64,000 nt of DNA from DSXH01 sp964532065 (lineage in GTDB: Bacteria > Bacteroidota > Ignavibacteria > Ignavibacteriales > Melioribacteraceae): the NCBI GenBank assembly GCA_964532065.1, contig CAZHHG010000003.1, forward strand, positions 1 to 64,000, given 5' to 3'. Each line of letters starts with the position of its first letter. The stretch's first letter is position 1. The notes under the pieces were generated by a model. The model worked only from the letters and a program-made list of their open reading frames with translations, was not told the origin of the DNA and searched no databases. Shown here one piece after another: positions 62,987 to 64,000 of this stretch. Both the position numbers and the translations under genes were made by a program.

Positions 62987-63934
62987 ATGATTGAATCAGG
63001 CGGTGTTGAACAGATCTCAGTTGAGAACGATCTTATAAAACTGATTTTTCTTCCGGGAATCGGCGGGAAGATGATCGGTTTGATCAATAAAAAAACCGGA
63101 ACTAACTTTTTATTGGAACCTCAGAACATAGATAAAAATTATGAACCGGCTTTTCACGGCGCTTCTTTTCAGAATTATGATACAAGCGGATTTGACGAGT
63201 GTTTCCCGACAGTAGAGACTTCTTCGATTACAACAGCAGAAGGGAAGGAAATTCTACTGCCGGATCATGGCGAACTATGGTCGAAACCCTGGTCCTTCAG
63301 GAAAGTGGATGATTCAACCCTTATCGGTTCTGTTACGGGGACGGATCTGAATTATACATTCAACAAGAAAATCCGTATAGAGGGGAACCGCGTAATTATT
63401 GATTATAAAGTTGAGAATAACGGTGAGAGTCCTGTTCCTTATATCTGGGCGGCACACCCTCTTTTTAAAGTTGAGCCGGGGGATGAGATCTATCTAACTG
63501 ATGAAATCCAGAATGTTTTGCTTTACTGGTCCAGTGATTCAATGCTCGGCTCGAAAGGAGATCAGCTTGAGTGGCCGTTCATAAATTCTGTAAACGACTT
63601 TTCGGTTGTTCCGGATAAGAATTTCGGGAAAGCGGTGAAATTATTCTCGGAAAAACTCACGATGCCTGCGTGGACTGCTCTGCATAAAAAAACAAAAAAA
63701 GAATCTTTGCTTATCAGTTTCGATACAATAGCAAATCCTTATCTGGGGATCTGGCTCTGTTACGGAGGATGGCCCGAGGAGAGATCCGAAAAGCATCTTA
63801 CCATTGCGCTTGAGCCGACCAACGCCGGATCCGACTCATTGTCTGCGGCAGTGGAAAAAAACTCCGCCGGAATTATTGAACCGAATTCGGCAAATTACTG
63901 GCGGATGGAATTTGCTGTTGTGAATGAAATCTGA
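62987..63934 (+). CDS. Aldose-1-epimerase-like protein
   Basis: 315 residues, galactose-mutarotase beta-sandwich fold. LIKLIFLPGIGGKMIGLINK and GFDECFPTVETSS match the family; PYIWAAHPLFKVEPGDEIYL holds the usual His; late ALEPTNAGSDSL holds the catalytic Glu position. GGAG lies 8 bases before the ATG. No signal peptide, so it acts inside the cell, unlike its neighbours. Sugar specificity unknown. The 66 bases to the window end contain only an A/T-rich stretch. Confidence 0.83.
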   Translation: MIESGGVEQISVENDLIKLIFLPGIGGKMIGLINKKTGTNFLLEPQNIDKNYEPAFHGASFQNYDTSGFDECFPTVETSSITTAEGKEILLPDHGELWSKPWSFRKVDDSTLIGSVTGTDLNYTFNKKIRIEGNRVIIDYKVENNGESPVPYIWAAHPLFKVEPGDEIYLTDEIQNVLLYWSSDSMLGSKGDQLEWPFINSVNDFSVVPDKNFGKAVKLFSEKLTMPAWTALHKKTKKESLLISFDTIANPYLGIWLCYGGWPEERSEKHLTIALEPTNAGSDSLSAAVEKNSAGIIEPNSANYWRMEFAVVNEI

Positions 63935-64000
63935 TACCTAAAACTTTTCGGTAATTAAGCAAGAAAAAAAAGATTTTTTATTTTGATTTACTTATTAGGA

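Overview
The window looks like a chromosomal piece of a Gram-negative bacterium of the Bacteroidota/Chlorobi/Ignavibacteria group; an Ignavibacteria-like host is my best guess, by inference only. Support comes from several TAnnTTTG-type -7 promoter elements placed 15-35 bases before genes, exported proteins and lipoproteins typical of that group, a BatA-like VWA protein, the paired TIGR03546/TIGR03545 families, RpoN, HslUV and a short-Q-loop bd oxidase. Many genes also carry a GGAG ribosome site. Base composition appears uniform, and I see no transposase, integrase, prophage, CRISPR array, tRNA or rRNA. No gene-free stretch exceeds about 300 bases.

Layout. 1-6.3 kb: 5' part of alaS (-), an ECF sigma factor with a membrane anti-sigma partner (+), then a minus-strand run of arginase, 5-formyl-THF cyclo-ligase, a double-PspC protein and a small membrane protein. 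6.4-9.4 kb: a DUF2905 protein, an NCS2 purine/pyrimidine permease followed directly by a yeast-type cytosine deaminase, OsmC and DUF2203. 9.6-14.5 kb: an exported TlpA-like thioredoxin, a DUF1015 protein next to serC, and a lipoprotein. 14.5-18 kb: two histidine-ammonia-lyase paralogues on the minus strand with a 57-residue membrane peptide gene between them on the plus strand; one paralogue has Cys in place of the MIO-forming Ser. 18-24.5 kb (-): SpoIID-like protein, GT4 glycosyltransferase, BatA-like protein, HflX and an exported H-type-lectin-like protein.

24.6-30 kb: TrhO (+), then a minus-strand run of SDR, lipoprotein hydrolase, TIGR03546 and an AsmA-like TIGR03545 protein. 30-37 kb (+): DUF3109, rpoN, ICMT-like methyltransferase, hslV, hslU, a HAD lipoprotein phosphatase and two sugar/NAD oxidoreductases. 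37-40 kb: two adjacent MGDG-synthase-like GT-B proteins. 40-45.3 kb: valS, then cydAB, followed by a symmetrical heptad-repeat hairpin and a TetR regulator with a likely auto-operator. 46-48.4 kb: a GAF-SpoIIE phosphatase overlapping a threonine/serine dehydratase-like gene.

48.4-64 kb is the most accessory-looking part. It holds two paralogous (alpha/alpha)6-barrel glycosidases flanking a PA14-containing GH3 enzyme, a third barrel glycosidase of debranching-enzyme type, and an M24-fold lipoprotein that appears to have lost its metal ligands. A converging minus-strand run of four exported proteins follows, then a cytoplasmic aldose-epimerase-like protein. Nine consecutive products (48.4-62.8 kb) carry export signals. 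The set looks like an extracytoplasmic glycan- or glycoside-processing locus without SusC/SusD or any recognisable transporter. Its substrate cannot be read from the sequence.
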